Source of the DNA: Nocardioides sp.
GTDB lineage: Bacteria; Actinomycetota; Actinomycetes; Propionibacteriales; Nocardioidaceae
DNA: 64,000 nt
Direction: 5' to 3'
NCBI GenBank assembly: GCA_025924815.1
Contig: JAICHQ010000001.1
Coordinates: 1 to 64,000 of the forward strand
The notes beneath the pieces were generated by a model. That model saw nothing but the letters and a program-made list of their open reading frames with translations. It made no database searches and was not told the DNA's origin. Made by a program: the position numbers and the translations under genes. Every line of letters begins with the position of its first letter. The first letter of the stretch is position 1. This document shows positions 15,974 to 25,904 of the stretch, one piece after another.

Positions 15974-17364
15974 CGCGTGGGCCGCTTCCCCGAGTGCTGG
16001 CGGCCGCCGAACGACTTCCCGGCCGGGCGCCGGCTCTGGCCCCGGTAGGGCTTGCGCGGGCCGCCGCCGTGCCGGCTGCCGGCGTACGACGACGCGGCGG
16101 GCGCGGGCGAGCCGGACTTCGCCAGGGCCTTCGCGGTCATCGACTCGGGGGCGGTGCGGATGTCGTGGTGGAGCACCTCGACCCCCGCGCCGGACTGGAG
16201 CCGGACGACCTGCTGGACGAACTTCGGGGTGGTGATCGTGACGACGGCGCCGTCGCGGCCGGCGCGCGCCGTACGCCCACTGCGGTGCAGGTAGGCCTTC
16301 GGATCGCTGGCGGCGTCGAAGTGGATGACCAGGTCGACGTGGTCGACGTGGATGCCGCGTGCCGCGACGTCGGTGGCGACGACGGCCTGTGCCCGCCCGG
16401 TGGAGAAGCGGTGGAGGTTGCGCTCGCGCACCTTCTGCGACAGGTTGCCGTGCAGGTCGACGGCGTCGACGCCCTGGCCGGTCAGGGCCTCCGCGAGCTC
16501 GACGGCGCCCTCGCGGGTGCGGGTGAAGATGATCGTGCGGCCGTTGGCCTCGACCAGACGGACCGCGGCGTCGACCTTGTCGCGGAAGCCGCCCACGGTC
16601 AGCGTGTGGTGGGTCATCGTGGTGACCGAGCCGGCGTTGGGGTCGAGCTGGTGGAGCCGCGGGTCGCGCAGGTGGCGGCGGACCAGCGTGTCGACGTCGC
16701 CGTCGAGGGTCGCGCTGAGCAGCATCCGCTGGCTGCCCTCGGGCGTCATCCCGACCAGCTTGTCGACGGCCGGGAAGAAGCCCAGGTCGCACAGGTGGTC
16801 GGCTTCGTCCAGGATCGTCAGCCGCACGTCGTCGAAGAAGCAGTAGCCGTTCTCGAGGAGGTCCTCCAGGCGCCCGGGCGTCGCGACGACGACGTCGGCG
16901 CGCTGGCGCAGCTGGCGCGTCTGCTTGTCGTACGGCGTGCCGCCGTAGACGGTGACCAGCTTCAGCGCCATGGCCGAGGCCAGTGGCTGGATGGCGGAGG
17001 CGACCTGGTTGGCCAGCTCGCGGGTCGGCACGACGATCACAGCGCGCGGGTGGCAGGGACGGCTCCTCTCACCGGCCAGCTTCGCCAGCACGGGGATCGC
17101 GAACGCGAGGGTCTTGCCCGAGCCCGTCTGGGCGCGGCCGAGGACGTCGTGACCCGCGAGACCGTCGGGGATCACGGCTTCCTGCACGGGTGTGGGGGTG
17201 ACGATGCCCTGCTGGCGCAGCGCCTCGATCAGCTCGGGAGGCAGGCCGGTGAAGACGTTGCCGAGCGGCTCCGGCGGTGCCGGCGCGAGGTCGATCTCGG
17301 TCGGGTGTCTCTCCGGGTCGGAGAACGGATCGGTGTGGTCAGGGGCGTGCGCGGGCGCGGACAT
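15964..17364 (-). CDS. DEAD-box RNA helicase
   Basis: A 466-residue ATP-dependent RNA helicase of the RhlE/CshA type, expected to unwind mRNA or rRNA structures. The Q motif (FTGLPPELIEALRQQGIVTPTPVQ) and motif I (AQTGSGKT, residues 78-85) are followed by PTRELA, TPGR, DEADH, SAT, then IIFTRTR, TDVAARGIHVDHV and HRSGRTARAG. The C-terminal 60 residues are basic and Gly/Ser/Arg-rich, suited to RNA binding. I place the start at 17364 (MSAPAHAP); the frame stays open upstream to 17532, but that part has no ribosome site or helicase homology and looks like a structured leader. The gene is convergent with lysE. Confidence 0.92.
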   Translation of the reverse strand: MSAPAHAPDHTDPFSDPERHPTEIDLAPAPPEPLGNVFTGLPPELIEALRQQGIVTPTPVQEAVIPDGLAGHDVLGRAQTGSGKTLAFAIPVLAKLAGERSRPCHPRAVIVVPTRELANQVASAIQPLASAMALKLVTVYGGTPYDKQTRQLRQRADVVVATPGRLEDLLENGYCFFDDVRLTILDEADHLCDLGFFPAVDKLVGMTPEGSQRMLLSATLDGDVDTLVRRHLRDPRLHQLDPNAGSVTTMTHHTLTVGGFRDKVDAAVRLVEANGRTIIFTRTREGAVELAEALTGQGVDAVDLHGNLSQKVRERNLHRFSTGRAQAVVATDVAARGIHVDHVDLVIHFDAASDPKAYLHRSGRTARAGRDGAVVTITTPKFVQQVVRLQSGAGVEVLHHDIRTAPESMTAKALAKSGSPAPAASSYAGSRHGGGPRKPYRGQSRRPAGKSFGGRQHSGKRPTRAR

Positions 17365-17540
17365 GCGGCGTACTGCTTTCGGTTCGATCGGCTGCGTCCG
17401 GCGCGGGGCCGCGGGTGCGGATCCGGTGAGCCTGCAAGACGCTGTCTTGCTCCACCCGATCGCTGGTCTCCGCGCGGATCGAGTCGTCCGCGCCACCACA
17501 CCGGGCCAAAGCTGAAAGAAGTGGGTCTGCACTCAGCAGT
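17365..17540 (-). promoter_or_regulatory. Long structured 5' leader of the DEAD-box helicase
   Basis: About 175 bases separate the helicase start from the ATP-grasp gene. They include a perfect seven-pair hairpin, GCAAGAC-GCT-GTCTTGC (17434-17450). Cold-shock and RNA-helicase genes are often autoregulated through long leaders, and this could be such a case. The conserved-looking CGAAAGCAGTACGCCGC just before the ATG carries no Shine-Dalgarno sequence. Confidence 0.35.
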
Positions 17541-17560
17541 CCCACTGGCTGGTGATCATG

Positions 17561-18880
17561 CTACGGGAGCGAGGGCTCGGACCCCGCATCGTCGACGGGG
17601 TGACCGGCACCACCCGCTGCTCCGACAGTCCCCTTCACACCGACGCCGACCCGCTGCTGGTCCTGTACCCACATCCCGATCAGGCCGCGGAAGTGGGCGA
17701 GGAACTGCTCGTGCTCGTGGGACGGGTACGTCGCCCGCACCGTCTCGACCAGCAACCGGTCGAAGTCGGCGCCGGAGACCCATTGCGCGACCAGCTCGTC
17801 GAGGTGGCCGAGGTGCTCGGCGCACCAGACGTGGTAGCGCTCGGTCTCGAAGTGCTCGTCGGCGAGGGCGAGGTAGGCGTCCAGCCTCTCGTCGTAGCTG
17901 CGCTCGGAGTCGGCGATCTCGAAGTACCGGTGGGTCTCGAGGTCGACGTTCGGCCGCCGACCGGTCACCAGGCAGTACGCCGACCACTTCACCAGCGCGC
18001 TGATGGCCCACGGGAAGTAGTAGTGGAGGCTGGTGACCGCCACGTCGGGACAGGCGTTGGCGTAGTCGATCGGGTACACGTCGTCGCCCGCCACCAGCAT
18101 CTCCGCGGAGTTGAACTCCCAGTGGAAGAAGGCGTTCACGATGCGGCTCACCGCGACGGCCTGCTTGCCGGCGCCCTCGCTGAGGAAGCCGTGGCTGACG
18201 TGGTAGCGCTGGTGCATCGGCTCCTCGGGTCGGAAGTCCATGACCATCGTCTCGGGCCCGATCGACAGCGCGCGGGCGAAGTGCTCGTGGTCGACTGTGG
18301 CCTGGAGGTGCATCAGCATCTCGCCGGAGTAGTCGTACGCCGAGTGCAGGTCGTTCTGGTCGTTGACCCGGCTGACCCCGCGCCACCCGCCGCCGTCGAA
18401 CGGCTTCATGTACAGCGGATAGCCGAGCTCGGCGGCGAGCTGGTCCAGGTCGAACGGCTTGTTGTACTTCTCGCTGGTGTAGGTCCAGCGGTGGTTGTCG
18501 ACCGGGTTCTTGTAGGGCACCAGGATGGTCGGCGGCACCTTGAGGCCCAACCGGATCATGGCGCAGTACGCCGCGTGCTTCTCGTAGGACTGGAACGTGA
18601 ACGGGCTGTTGAGCAGGTAGGTGCCGTTGACCAGCGCGGCCTTCTTCAGCCACTCGCGCGGGTGGAAGTACCAGTGCGCGAGCCGGTCGATCACCAGGCC
18701 GGTGCGGACCGGGTCGGTGAGGTCGAACGGCTCGATCGTGAGCCGCTCGCTGGCGATCCGGTGCTCGGTGCTGTCGACGTTCAGCGGGCCGACGAACCGC
18801 AGGATCTGCTCGAACGCCTGCGGCCAGTCCTCCTCCGCCCCGAGCAGGAGACCGATCAGATGGTCCTTCTGCGTGGCCAT
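17561..18880 (-). CDS. ATP-grasp domain protein, possible carboxylate ligase
   Basis: A 439-residue protein with an ATP-grasp core, the fold that joins a carboxylate to an amine, thiol or sugar through an acyl-phosphate. The ATP-binding stretch YPLYMKPFDGGGWRGVSRV (near residue 155) has the expected Lys and glycine loop, GPETMVMDFRPEEPMHQRYHV supplies the next strand, and DDVYPIDYANACPD near residue 275 resembles the metal-binding strand. No signal peptide is present. Two serine esterase genes lie immediately upstream in the same direction (41 bases to the nearer), suggesting joint metabolism of an ester or amide. TAGGGT ends six bases before the ATG, so it may also have its own leaderless promoter. 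The substrate is unknown. Confidence 0.78.
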   Translation of the reverse strand: MATQKDHLIGLLLGAEEDWPQAFEQILRFVGPLNVDSTEHRIASERLTIEPFDLTDPVRTGLVIDRLAHWYFHPREWLKKAALVNGTYLLNSPFTFQSYEKHAAYCAMIRLGLKVPPTILVPYKNPVDNHRWTYTSEKYNKPFDLDQLAAELGYPLYMKPFDGGGWRGVSRVNDQNDLHSAYDYSGEMLMHLQATVDHEHFARALSIGPETMVMDFRPEEPMHQRYHVSHGFLSEGAGKQAVAVSRIVNAFFHWEFNSAEMLVAGDDVYPIDYANACPDVAVTSLHYYFPWAISALVKWSAYCLVTGRRPNVDLETHRYFEIADSERSYDERLDAYLALADEHFETERYHVWCAEHLGHLDELVAQWVSGADFDRLLVETVRATYPSHEHEQFLAHFRGLIGMWVQDQQRVGVGVKGTVGAAGGAGHPVDDAGSEPSLP

Positions 18881-18921
18881 GACCCGACCCTAGTCAGGAG
18901 CCGGCCCGTCGGAGGGGCTTG

Positions 18922-19668
18922 TCAGCAGAAGCGGGGGAGGTGGTGGGCGATCTGCTTGCGCCACCACGGCCAGTCGTGGGACACGTCGTGACCCCAGACG
19001 TCGAGCTCGTGCGAGATCCCCTTCTCTCCGAGCAGACGGGCCATGCGCCGCGCGGCGGGCAACGAGCCGGTGGGATGGGTCTCCCACGCTCCCTCCCCCA
19101 CGGTCAGCACGACGTGCAACCGAGACCGCATCCACGCGAGGTGGTCGCCGTGGAGGTGGGGCACGTAGTCGGTCGGGTTCGTGAAGTACGCCGCATCCCC
19201 GCGCTCGCCCCAGCCGTGCCACGTCGACGGGTCGTAGTTGCCGGACTGACAGATCGCGACCGGGAACAGGTCCGCGCGCTGCAAGGACAGCTGGAGCGCG
19301 TGGTAGGCGCCCATCGAGCAGCCGGTGACGACCGCCGGGCCCGCGCCGGGGCTGTCGGAGGCGACGTACGCCGCGACCTGATCGGTAATCCAGCCCTGGT
19401 ACGCCTGGTGGCGTCGGGCTCGCTCCTCGATCGGCAGCGACCGGTCGGACCACGACGCGTCGTCGAAGGAGTCGACGCAGTAGAGCTTCACCCGGCCCTC
19501 GACGATCAGGGACGACACGGCGCCGACCATGCCGTTGCTCTCGTAGTCCCACGCCCGCCCGGCCTCGCTCGGGAAGACGAGCACCGGCCTGCCGAAGTGG
19601 CCGTAGCGGATCACGGTCCCGACTCGGCCGAAGCCGGGCGCCTCGAGCTCGAGCTGGTGGCGCTCCAT
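18922..19668 (-). CDS. Putative serine esterase (esterase D/PF00756-like)
   Basis: A 248-residue alpha/beta hydrolase. The nucleophile elbow is VTGCSMGAYHA (Ser near residue 120). Pre-elbow strands RPVLVFPSEAGRAWDYESNGM, the late ELDVWGHDVSHDWPWWRKQ with the likely catalytic His, and QSGNYDPSTWHGW match the esterase D/antigen 85-related family. No secretion signal is present once the correct start (19668, with GGTGGAG upstream) is used. It lies between another esterase and the ATP-grasp gene, all in one direction. The substrate is not predictable; the pairing with a second esterase is distinctive. Confidence 0.85.
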   Translation of the reverse strand: MERHQLELEAPGFGRVGTVIRYGHFGRPVLVFPSEAGRAWDYESNGMVGAVSSLIVEGRVKLYCVDSFDDASWSDRSLPIEERARRHQAYQGWITDQVAAYVASDSPGAGPAVVTGCSMGAYHALQLSLQRADLFPVAICQSGNYDPSTWHGWGERGDAAYFTNPTDYVPHLHGDHLAWMRSRLHVVLTVGEGAWETHPTGSLPAARRMARLLGEKGISHELDVWGHDVSHDWPWWRKQIAHHLPRFC

Positions 19669-19705
19669 CGCTCCACCCTGGCAGATCGGGCGGCTCGCAC
19701 CGACG

Positions 19706-19834
19706 CTAGCGGCCGCCGGCTTCCCCGGACGAGCGAGCGTAGGACCGAGCGGCCCGGGCGTCGCGGTAGGACGAGCCGGGCACCAGCCAGACGCCGTCAT
19801 AGGACGTCAGGTCGCGCACCGTGAGCGAGATCAC
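19706..19834 (-). CDS. Possible 42-residue protein overlapping an esterase stop
   Basis: The GTG at 19834 overlaps the stop of the upstream esterase as GTGA. It opens a 42-codon frame (VISLTVRDLTSYDGVWLVPG, then SSYRDARAARSYARSSGEAGG) ending in TAG, 37 bases before the next esterase start. Third codon positions are strongly G/C, as in real genes here. No family is recognised. It may be a genuine small subunit or just open space; the coupling overlap and codon usage are the only evidence. Confidence 0.35.
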   Translation of the reverse strand: MISLTVRDLTSYDGVWLVPGSSYRDARAARSYARSSGEAGGR

Positions 19835-20859
19835 GTCCAGACCCGGACCAGCAGCTCGGTCAGGTACGGGTCGAGGGTGTCGCGCCAGCAGGTCCAGGTG
19901 TGCGCGTCGCGGATCTCGCCCCAGCCGACCTCGACCCCGATCGCGGCGAGGTGGTCGCGCATCGCCTCGTTGTTGGCGAGGTTCTCCTCGGCTGTGCCGC
20001 AGACGAGGGTCATCGGCGGTGCGTCGGGTGCGGCCTGCTCGGCGGCGGAGATGCTGGCGACGAAGCCCGTCACCGCGCGCCAGTGCTCGAAGCCGGACTC
20101 CTGGGGGTCGAGGTCGGCGGTGAAGAACGAGCCGCTCTGCAAGAACGCGCCGGCGGCCAGGCCCGGGGTCGTCCACACCGCGTGCAGCGCCGCGAGCGCG
20201 CCGAGGCTCTGCCCGGTCAGCACCGGGCGGTGCGAGGTCGGGACGGCGTCGGTCAGGGCGGGCAGGAGCCGGGTGGCGAGCGCCCGTGCGTACCTCGGGT
20301 TGGCGGCGTACCGCTGGTTGCGCCGAGGCCCAGGACTCAGCAGGGCGACCCGCATCGGGGGAAGCCGTCGGGCGGCGATCATGGCCCCGACGTACGCCGT
20401 GAGCCCGCCGTAGGCGTCCATCTCCGGGCCGTCGTGGCTGACCAGGAGGGGCAACGCGTCGTCGGATCCGGACTCCGCGGGAGACCAGATCTCGGCGTCG
20501 ATCCGGCCGGCCCCGGTGCGCGAGAGGGTGAGGACGGCCCGTTCGCCCGAACTCGGCTCGATGGCCAGCCACGCCGGCTCGCGGTAGGCGGGGAGCGGGA
20601 TCCACGAGTGGGCGCCGAACGGCCCGCCGGTCCGGCGCGGGTTGGACGGGTCGGGCCGCAGCTCACCGTCCACGTCGATCAGGTACTCGAGCCGGTCGAC
20701 CGGCAGGTCGGCCAGCCGGACCTCCCAGCCGCCGTCGACCTTGCTCATCGCGACGTCGCCGAGGCGAATATGCGTCCAGACCCCGACGTGGTTCGCGGCG
20801 TGGTCCGGGTCGGCGTACCGGACCACGACGTCCTCGCCGTCCACCTCGGTCACCAGCAC
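19831..20859 (-). CDS. Enterochelin-esterase-like hydrolase
   Basis: A 342-residue two-domain hydrolase. The first 110 residues resemble the Ig/CBM48-like N-terminal domain of Fes-type esterases (VWTHIRLGDVAMSKVDGGWEVRLADLP). The rest is an alpha/beta hydrolase with nucleophile VLTGQSLGALAAL and late residues EIRDAHTWTCWRDTL, where His is probably catalytic. It has no signal peptide. Siderophore or transporter genes are absent nearby, so iron release is doubtful. It is first in the esterase-esterase-ATP-grasp group. The start is GTG, with TAGGTT ending six bases before it, indicating a leaderless message. Confidence 0.85.
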   Translation of the reverse strand: MLVTEVDGEDVVVRYADPDHAANHVGVWTHIRLGDVAMSKVDGGWEVRLADLPVDRLEYLIDVDGELRPDPSNPRRTGGPFGAHSWIPLPAYREPAWLAIEPSSGERAVLTLSRTGAGRIDAEIWSPAESGSDDALPLLVSHDGPEMDAYGGLTAYVGAMIAARRLPPMRVALLSPGPRRNQRYAANPRYARALATRLLPALTDAVPTSHRPVLTGQSLGALAALHAVWTTPGLAAGAFLQSGSFFTADLDPQESGFEHWRAVTGFVASISAAEQAAPDAPPMTLVCGTAEENLANNEAMRDHLAAIGVEVGWGEIRDAHTWTCWRDTLDPYLTELLVRVWT

Positions 20860-20983
20860 CGGGAGAACCTACCGAACGCCGGTCGTCGCTCACGGGGCTG
20901 CGGGCAGAGTCCGGTCTCGTTGTTGTCCACAAGCGGATCCGTGCCTCGGGGTGGCTGTCGGTGGTCGCTGCTCGACTTGTTCC

Positions 20984-22326
20984 ATGGTCGCCGCAGCGGG
21001 TTACGAGATCGCACCGGGAGTCACCCGGGTGCTCGAACCTGCCGAGGTGACAGAGCTCGAGGGGCTCATCGCCGGGCTGGGACGCATCGACGGGAGCGTG
21101 GGTGAGCAGGCGTTCGACGCCGACGCCGTGCGCGTCGACCAGATCGACCTGCTCGAGCGGCTCAAGGCAGCGGCCGAGGCCGCGCAGGCGCTGGTGATCG
21201 TCGAGTTCAAGAGCTCTCAGCTGGAGCGACAGCGGGCAGCCGGCGTGCGTCGCGACTGCCTCGGCCGAGGCATCGGCGACCAGGTCGCCATGGCGTGCCG
21301 CCAGCCGACGAGTCAGGGATCGCGGCGTCTCGGCTTCGCCCAGGCAGTGGTCCACGAAATGCCCCATACCCACGCGCTGCTCAGCGAGGGCTCCATCTCG
21401 CCCTGGGTGGCCACGATCCTGGTGCGCGAGACCGCGTGCCTGACGCGCGAAGACCGCGCAGGGGTCGACGAGCGGCTGTGTGCGACCCACCTGGTGGAGA
21501 GCACCGGCGAGATCTCGGCGCCCCACGTTCTCGGGCTGACTCCGCGGCGGGTCGAGAACGCTGCGCGCAAGCTCGCCGCCGAGCTCGACGTCGAGGCCGT
21601 CGTACGCCGTGCCGCCCGGGCGGAGCGCGAGCGCCGGGTCACGATCCGGCCCGTGCCCGACACGATGAGCTACGTGACCGGTCTGCTGCCGGTGGCCCAG
21701 GGAGTCTCGGTCTTCGCCAGCCTCAAGGCCGCGGCCGAGGCCGCCAGGGCCGGCGGCGATCCACGCACCGTGTCGCAGCTGATGTCCGACCTGCTGGTCG
21801 AGCGGGTGACCGGCCGGTCGAGCGCCGGGGAAGTTACCGTCGAGATCTCCCTTGTGATGACACCGGACTCGCTGCTCGGCCTCTCCGAGGAGCCGGCGAC
21901 CCTGCGCGACGGCACTCCCGTCCCGGCACGCACCGCACGCGAGCTGGCCGGCCGTCCCGAGGCGCCGACGTGGCTTCGGCGCCTCTTCACCGACCCCGTC
22001 TCCGGAGTGGTCACCTCCGCCGACTCCGGCCGTCGCCGGTTCAGCGCCGCCGAGAAGCGACACATCGACGCTCGTGACCGCACCTGCCGCCTTCCCGGAT
22101 GCGAGTCCCCGATCGGACATCACGACCACGTGGTGCGCCACGCCGACGGCGGCCCACGGCGGTCGCCAACGGTCAGGGCCTGTGCGAGGGCCACAACCTC
22201 GCCAAGGAGATCCCCGGTTGGCGGTCACGGGTGACCGATCCACGGCCCGGGCACCATGTGATCGAGGTGACCACACCGACGGGCCATCGCTACCAGAGCA
22301 GGCCGCCCAGCGCGCTCGGGCCCTGA
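20984..22326 (+). pseudogene. DUF222/HNH endonuclease gene with one frameshift
   Basis: A member of the actinobacterial 13E12/DUF222 repeat family ending in an HNH nuclease motif. The frame runs from MVAAAGYEIAPG to HHDHVVRHADGGP, then jumps. The expected continuation TAVANGQGLCEGHNLAKEIPGW lies in the next frame, restored if one C is added to the CC at 22153-22154. Unrepaired, the product ends at 22234 without the last HNH residues. Together the frames give about 448 residues, a normal length. Either the gene is recently inactivated or the assembly lost a C. Family members are numerous and often decayed, and their function is not established. Confidence 0.85.
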
Positions 22327-22340
22327 GGGTCGTCGCGGGA

Positions 22341-22377
22341 ATGCACATATCGATATTCGTTGTTATCGTTTATCGTT
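22341..22377 (+). promoter_or_regulatory. AT-rich leaderless promoter of the DUF2975/XRE pair
   Basis: A conspicuously AT-rich block with repeated ATCG units precedes the ATG at 22378. TATCGT (22364-22369) eight bases upstream can act as the -10, with TGCACA (22342-22347) as a weak -35. The repeated TATCG/CGATA half-sites could be the binding site of the XRE protein encoded downstream. Confidence 0.45.
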
Positions 22378-22908
22378 ATGAAGGGTTCTCTGACCGACAA
22401 CGCGCTGGCCCCGATCGAGTTCATCCTCCGGATCGCAGCGGGCTTCCTGCTCCTGGTCATCCTGGCGACGGCGATCGCGGCTGTCGCCAGGCTGACTCTC
22501 CCCGGCGAGGGCGACGAGCTCTGCGACAGCTCGCCGTCGAGGACTCAGCACCTGTGGTCGTCCCTGTTGCGCATGACGACCTTCGCCTACACCGGCGGAT
22601 TCTTGGTGTGCGCCTTCCTCGTGTCTCGAGCGGCCCGTCAACACGGCCTCTTCTCGCCGCACGTGGCGCTCGGAACCGGGCGACTGGGGCTCTACGTCCT
22701 GATCGGCTACGTCGTCATGAGCCTGATCCGGATATGGATGCAGATCCACTTGATGCTCTCCATGACCGCCACCATCCGATCGGGCCTCTGGTACTACTTC
22801 TTGGACTTCTCCTGGCCGATCGCATTCGGCGGCTTCGGCCTCTTGACGATCGGCCGGGTGCTGGCGCAGTCGGTGCGAATGCAGCGGGACATCGACGCCA
22901 CCGTATGA
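22378..22908 (+). CDS. DUF2975 membrane protein
   Basis: A 176-residue integral membrane protein with four hydrophobic segments (around residues 14-36, 65-85, 105-125 and 140-160). The LLRMTTFAYTGGFLVCAFLVSRAARQHG and PHVALGTGRLGLYVLIGYVVM stretches fit the DUF2975 family. In Firmicutes and actinobacteria such proteins are typically encoded next to a small XRE regulator, exactly as here: the XRE gene overlaps its stop by ATGA. The pair may form a membrane-linked signalling unit, but the biochemical role is unknown. No ribosome site is present. Confidence 0.82.
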   Translation: MKGSLTDNALAPIEFILRIAAGFLLLVILATAIAAVARLTLPGEGDELCDSSPSRTQHLWSSLLRMTTFAYTGGFLVCAFLVSRAARQHGLFSPHVALGTGRLGLYVLIGYVVMSLIRIWMQIHLMLSMTATIRSGLWYYFLDFSWPIAFGGFGLLTIGRVLAQSVRMQRDIDATV

Positions 22909-23159
22909 AGCGACGCAACCCCACTGAGCCTCCACTCGAGGACGAAGCCGTCCATGCCGTCGAGGTCCACCTCGACGAGTTGCTCGCCGACCGCGGGATG
23001 ACCCTGACCGAGCTCGCCGAACGCGCCGGCGTCACGGTGGTGAACCTCTCGGTGCTCAAGAACGGCCGTGCCCGGGCCGTCCGCTTCTCGACGCTGACCT
23101 CGATCTGCCGAGTCCTCGGCTGTCAACCCGGCGACCTGCTGTCCGTGCGCTCGGACTGA
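22905..23159 (+). CDS. Small XRE-family regulator (YozG-like)
   Basis: An 84-residue helix-turn-helix protein. The HTH spans about residues 20-80: LDELLADRGMTLTELAERAG, then VTVVNLSVLKNGRARAVRFS, then LTSICRVLGCQPGDLL, the pattern of short XRE proteins that accompany DUF2975 genes. The ATG overlaps the DUF2975 stop (ATGA), so production is coupled. It probably binds the AT-rich region upstream of the pair (inference). The acidic N-terminus before the HTH is short. Confidence 0.85.
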   Translation: MKRRNPTEPPLEDEAVHAVEVHLDELLADRGMTLTELAERAGVTVVNLSVLKNGRARAVRFSTLTSICRVLGCQPGDLLSVRSD

Positions 23160-23180
23160 CCACGCGGCAGGATGGACCGT

Positions 23181-24827
<1,647 letters not shown>

Positions 24828-24849
24828 GGAGTGCGTCGGTGGACGGGCC

Positions 24850-25470
24850 TCAGCCCAGCACCACCAGCACCCCCAGATCGTGCTCGCCGACGGAGCCGGT
24901 GAGCGTCGCCGAGCCCGACAGCGGCGTGCCGACCACCCGCGCGAGCGACAGGGTCAGCCCGCCCGCCACCACGACGGTGACCGGACCGTCGTCGCGGACC
25001 GAGTCGACCCCGAGGATCTCGGGCACGGTCGCGCCGGGAGCCCCGGATCCTCGCACCGGGACCCGGGGAGGTACGGCGACGGTCTCGCCGCCGCGCTCGA
25101 TCACCATCTGCGCCTCGGTGCCCCCGGTGAGGATCGCGCCTGCCACGCTCGCGGCCCACACCGGGTCGGCGCAGCCGTCGTACACCCAGCGCGGCCCGAG
25201 CACACTGTGCTCCGTCGTGCCGACCAGGAACTCCTCGGCGCCGTCGAGCGGTGCGGACCGGTAGGTGAACGGCACCTGCAGCACGCGCTCGTCGGCCGTG
25301 CGCCACAGGATCGTCTCGATCCCCACCTCACCCAGCGGATCGTCGAAGCGGTACTCGCCGACCTTCTCGACCGCACCGGCGCCCGAGGCCCACGGCCGGG
25401 AGGGCAGCCAGGCCTCGAGAAGCTCCTGCTTGGTCGGGGCGAGAGTCGCGGTCGCGTGGACGAGTCCCAT
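24850..25470 (-). CDS. Maltokinase N-terminal cap-like protein (CG0192-related)
   Basis: A 206-residue protein. MGLVHATATLAPTKQELLEAWLPSRPW, then KVGEYRFDDPLGEVGIETIL, then VLQVPFTYRSAPLDGAEEFLVGTTEHSVLGPRWVYDGCADPVWA matches the stand-alone proteins that resemble the N-terminal cap domain of mycobacterial maltokinase. The kinase domain itself is absent. Its proximity to pgm hints at a link with glucan or trehalose metabolism, but no activity is established. TAGATT ends six bases before the ATG, again a leaderless-type promoter. Confidence 0.75.
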   Translation of the reverse strand: MGLVHATATLAPTKQELLEAWLPSRPWASGAGAVEKVGEYRFDDPLGEVGIETILWRTADERVLQVPFTYRSAPLDGAEEFLVGTTEHSVLGPRWVYDGCADPVWAASVAGAILTGGTEAQMVIERGGETVAVPPRVPVRGSGAPGATVPEILGVDSVRDDGPVTVVVAGGLTLSLARVVGTPLSGSATLTGSVGEHDLGVLVVLG

Positions 25471-25491
25471 GCCCCGAATCTACGACCCCCC

Positions 25492-25902
25492 TTACGGTCC
25501 GCTGACCTCAGCCTCGTTGTCCGCATGACGGTGGACGACCTTCCAGGTGCCGTCCTCGTGCCGGTAGACCTGCGTCACCCGGAGCACGTAGTCGCGCGGC
25601 TCGCCGCGCAGCGTGGTCGACGTCAGCTCGCGGTGCACCGTGTAGGCCAGGTTGTCGCTGACGCCGTGGGCGATCAGCTCGACCGTGCACTCCCGCGCAC
25701 GGGCGAACGTCGACGCCAGCTGCCGGAACACCGCATGCGCCTCCCCCGGGGTCCGCGCGGTGAGCCAGGCCCCGAACAGGGTCACGGGCTCGGTGTCCGA
25801 CCAGGTCTCGAAGCGGGGCGCGGCGTCACCGTCGTGGAGCGCGTCCTCGGCGTCCTTCCAGGTCGTCTCGAACCAGTGCAGGAACTCCTCCTCCGTCGCC
25901 AC
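25492..25902 (-). CDS. SnoaL/NTF2-like protein
   Basis: A 136-residue protein with the small alpha+beta cone fold of the SnoaL/NTF2 superfamily. It has helices at the N-terminus (TEEEFLHWFETTWKDAEDAL) and strands ending in YVLRVTQVYRHEDGTWKVVHRHADN, the usual C-terminal signature. Such proteins are ligand-binding or minor enzymes, and the function is unknown. I start it at GTG 25902, six bases after GGGAGG; the TTG at 25908 directly abuts that site and cannot be used. The start lies just after the stop of the GNAT gene, so both form one transcript. Confidence 0.8.
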   Translation of the reverse strand: MATEEEFLHWFETTWKDAEDALHDGDAAPRFETWSDTEPVTLFGAWLTARTPGEAHAVFRQLASTFARARECTVELIAHGVSDNLAYTVHRELTSTTLRGEPRDYVLRVTQVYRHEDGTWKVVHRHADNEAEVSGP

Positions 25903-25904
25903 TG

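Noticed and set aside
18922-20859. Siderophore esterase locus
   Set aside because: Only fold similarity to Fes supports it. No siderophore synthesis, receptor, iron transporter or iron-box-like operator is nearby.
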